A program made the position numbers and the translations under genes. 7,317 bases of DNA from Ghiorsea sp. (GTDB lineage Bacteria > Pseudomonadota > Zetaproteobacteria > Mariprofundales > Mariprofundaceae): assembly GCA_027019685.1 (NCBI GenBank), contig JALUWH010000261.1, positions 1 to 7,317 of the forward strand, given 5' to 3'. Below are positions 5,876 to 7,317 of the stretch, one piece after another. Below the pieces are notes generated by a model that ran no database searches, was not told the DNA's origin, and saw nothing but the letters and a program-made list of their open reading frames with translations. The stretch's first letter is position 1, and the number at the start of each line of letters is the position of its first letter.

Positions 5876-7317
5876 GTTGCTTGATATGCTTAAAGGGCTA
5901 GGTGAACAATTGCACCTTAAACCACAACACAGCTTTACAGGCGGTGTTCATCCTCAAGAACAGAAAAAGACAGCGGGGTTGCCAAGCATGACTTGCCCAC
6001 TACCCAAACAAATTATTTTGCCCATGAAACAACATATTGGTGATGCTTGTGAACCCTTGGTTAAGGTAGGAGACTATGTGTTGCGCGGGCAGCAAATTGC
6101 CAAGTCACAAGGTTATTTATCTGTGCCTGTACATGCATCAACTTCGGGCACGGTAACAAACATTGAAGAGCATGTGATTGCCCATCCATCAGGTTTGGGT
6201 TTGCCGTGTATTTTTATTGAACCAGATGGCAAAGATGAGGTCGATGAGTCTTTGTATCCATTGCCCAATTATCGCAGTGTTGACCCTGTTGAACTGCGTG
6301 AGCGTATTAGAAATGCAGGTCTAGCTGGTTTGGGTGGCGCTGCTTTTCCAACATTTATTAAGCTGGTGCTGGATCAACAAAATAAGATTGATACGGTTGT
6401 ACTGAATGGGATTGAGTGTGAACCTTGGTTAACCAATGACCACCAATTGATGTTGGAAAAAGCGCATGAGATTGTCACAGGTTTGGATATCTTGATGTAT
6501 ATGGTAAATTCAAATCAGGGAATTATTGCCATTGAAGACAACAAAATGGATGCGGTAGATGTGATGCAGCAAACCTTGGTTGACATGGGGCTTGATACAA
6601 GTGTGCGTATTGAAGTATTACCCACCAAATACCCACAAGGTGGTGAAAAACAGCTGATTCAAGTGTTGACGGGCAAAGAAGTGCCTGCAGGTCGTCTGCC
6701 TATTCAGATAGGCGTGCTTTCGCAAAATGTAGGCACAAGCAAAGCCATTTATGATGCCGTTTGTTTGGGTGAAGCTTTAACTGAGCGTATGATGACAGTA
6801 AGCGGGGATGCCTTGCCTAACCCAAGCAATATGCGTGTGCGTTTAGGTACACCTGTGGAATGGTTACTTGAGCAATGTGGCTTAGATGATACTGATGGTA
6901 TTAAAGTCATTCACGGTGGTCCGATGATGGGTGATATTTTAACGGATATGCGTATTCCAGTGGTAAAGGCAAGTAATGGTATTCTTGCCATGCGTATATC
7001 ATCATTGATGCAAGCACATAACCAAGAAGACCCATGTATTCGTTGTGGTGACTGTGGTGATGTATGCCCTGCAGGTTTGATGCCTAATTTATTAGCCTCA
7101 CATTGCAAAGAAGAACAATTTGAACGCGCCGAAAATTACAATCTTTTTGATTGTATTGAGTGTGGTGCATGCAGCTATGTTTGCCCATCACATATTCCTT
7201 TGGTGCATTATTTCCGCTTTGGCAAAGGGAAAGTGGCACAAATTCGTCGTGAAAAAGCATTTGCTGAAGAGTCGCGCAAACGCTCTGAAACGCGTGACGC
7301 ACGTATTGCGAAAGAGC
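5868..7317 (+). CDS. rnfC: Rnf electron transport complex subunit C (RnfC/RsxC), 3'-truncated by the window edge
   Basis: RnfC is the peripheral NADH-reacting subunit of Rnf, related to the 51-kDa (NuoF/Nqo1) subunit of complex I, and carries FMN and two 4Fe-4S clusters. The frame is open from 5868 to the window end (483 residues), so the C-terminus is missing. In order: an N-terminal RnfC domain with FTGGVHP (23-29) and a barrel-sandwich region (about 45-115); the nucleotide/FMN-binding fold, with GLGGAAFPT (154-162), ECEPWLT (183-189) and the conserved YPQGGEKQLI (255-264); an SLBB-like segment after GVLSQNVGT (282-290) with HGGPMMG (349-355); and ferredoxin motifs with Cys390/393/396/400 and Cys429/432/435/439. 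After about residue 450 the sequence becomes charged and helical (many Arg, Lys, Glu, Ala), as at the start of the long repetitive tail of E. coli RsxC. The tail length here is unknown. rnfD, rnfG and rnfE would be expected next, outside the window. Confidence 0.97.
   Translation, partial: MSKLLDMLKGLGEQLHLKPQHSFTGGVHPQEQKKTAGLPSMTCPLPKQIILPMKQHIGDACEPLVKVGDYVLRGQQIAKSQGYLSVPVHASTSGTVTNIEEHVIAHPSGLGLPCIFIEPDGKDEVDESLYPLPNYRSVDPVELRERIRNAGLAGLGGAAFPTFIKLVLDQQNKIDTVVLNGIECEPWLTNDHQLMLEKAHEIVTGLDILMYMVNSNQGIIAIEDNKMDAVDVMQQTLVDMGLDTSVRIEVLPTKYPQGGEKQLIQVLTGKEVPAGRLPIQIGVLSQNVGTSKAIYDAVCLGEALTERMMTVSGDALPNPSNMRVRLGTPVEWLLEQCGLDDTDGIKVIHGGPMMGDILTDMRIPVVKASNGILAMRISSLMQAHNQEDPCIRCGDCGDVCPAGLMPNLLASHCKEEQFERAENYNLFDCIECGACSYVCPSHIPLVHYFRFGKGKVAQIRREKAFAEESRKRSETRDARIAKE

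Noticed and set aside
6911..7302. Two short - strand open frames opposite rnfC
   Set aside because: They are antisense to the strongly conserved ferredoxin region of rnfC and show no family features.

Overview
The window looks like chromosomal DNA from a Gram-negative bacterium, most likely a proteobacterium with fairly low GC (low forties by eye, not computed). The evidence is an outer-membrane beta-barrel protein ending in Phe, a UvrB close to the E. coli protein, and RnfA, RnfB and RnfC that follow the E. coli RsxA, RsxB and RsxC sequences closely. A gamma- or zeta-proteobacterial source is plausible, but this is inference. No phage, transposon, CRISPR, tRNA or rRNA signal was seen.

Layout: (1) Bases 1-750, + strand: the C-terminal 249 residues of an ApbE-type FAD:protein FMN transferase whose start lies outside the window. 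(2) 795-1721, +: a 308-residue protein made of two cyclic-nucleotide-binding folds without a DNA-binding domain. (3) 1746-3743, - strand: complete uvrB, convergent with the previous gene (24 bp gap). (4) 3832-4560, +: a DUF481/YdiY-like outer-membrane protein, divergent from uvrB. (5) 4691-7317, +: the head of an rnf operon. rnfA and rnfB are separated by 3 bp, rnfB and rnfC overlap by 8 bp, and rnfC runs off the right edge. The longest gap between genes is about 130 bp (4561-4690), and it holds one short perfect inverted repeat.

How the genes relate: RnfA, RnfB and RnfC are subunits of the membrane Rnf complex (ferredoxin:NAD+ oxidoreductase, or the Rsx SoxR-reducing system in E. coli). RnfD and RnfG, which in known systems carry covalent FMN attached by ApbE, are not in the window but would be expected just downstream. 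The ApbE gene about 4 kb upstream is therefore a plausible maturation partner, although uvrB on the opposite strand interrupts the arrangement. UvrB is nucleotide excision repair and appears unrelated to its neighbours. The roles of the double cNMP-domain protein and the DUF481 barrel cannot be fixed from sequence.

No clearly novel system is present. The best leads are residue-level: loss of the phosphate-binding arginine in both cNMP domains, a Glu-to-Val change next to UvrB helicase motif VI, an extra cysteine in RnfB, and altered residues in a conserved RnfC loop.
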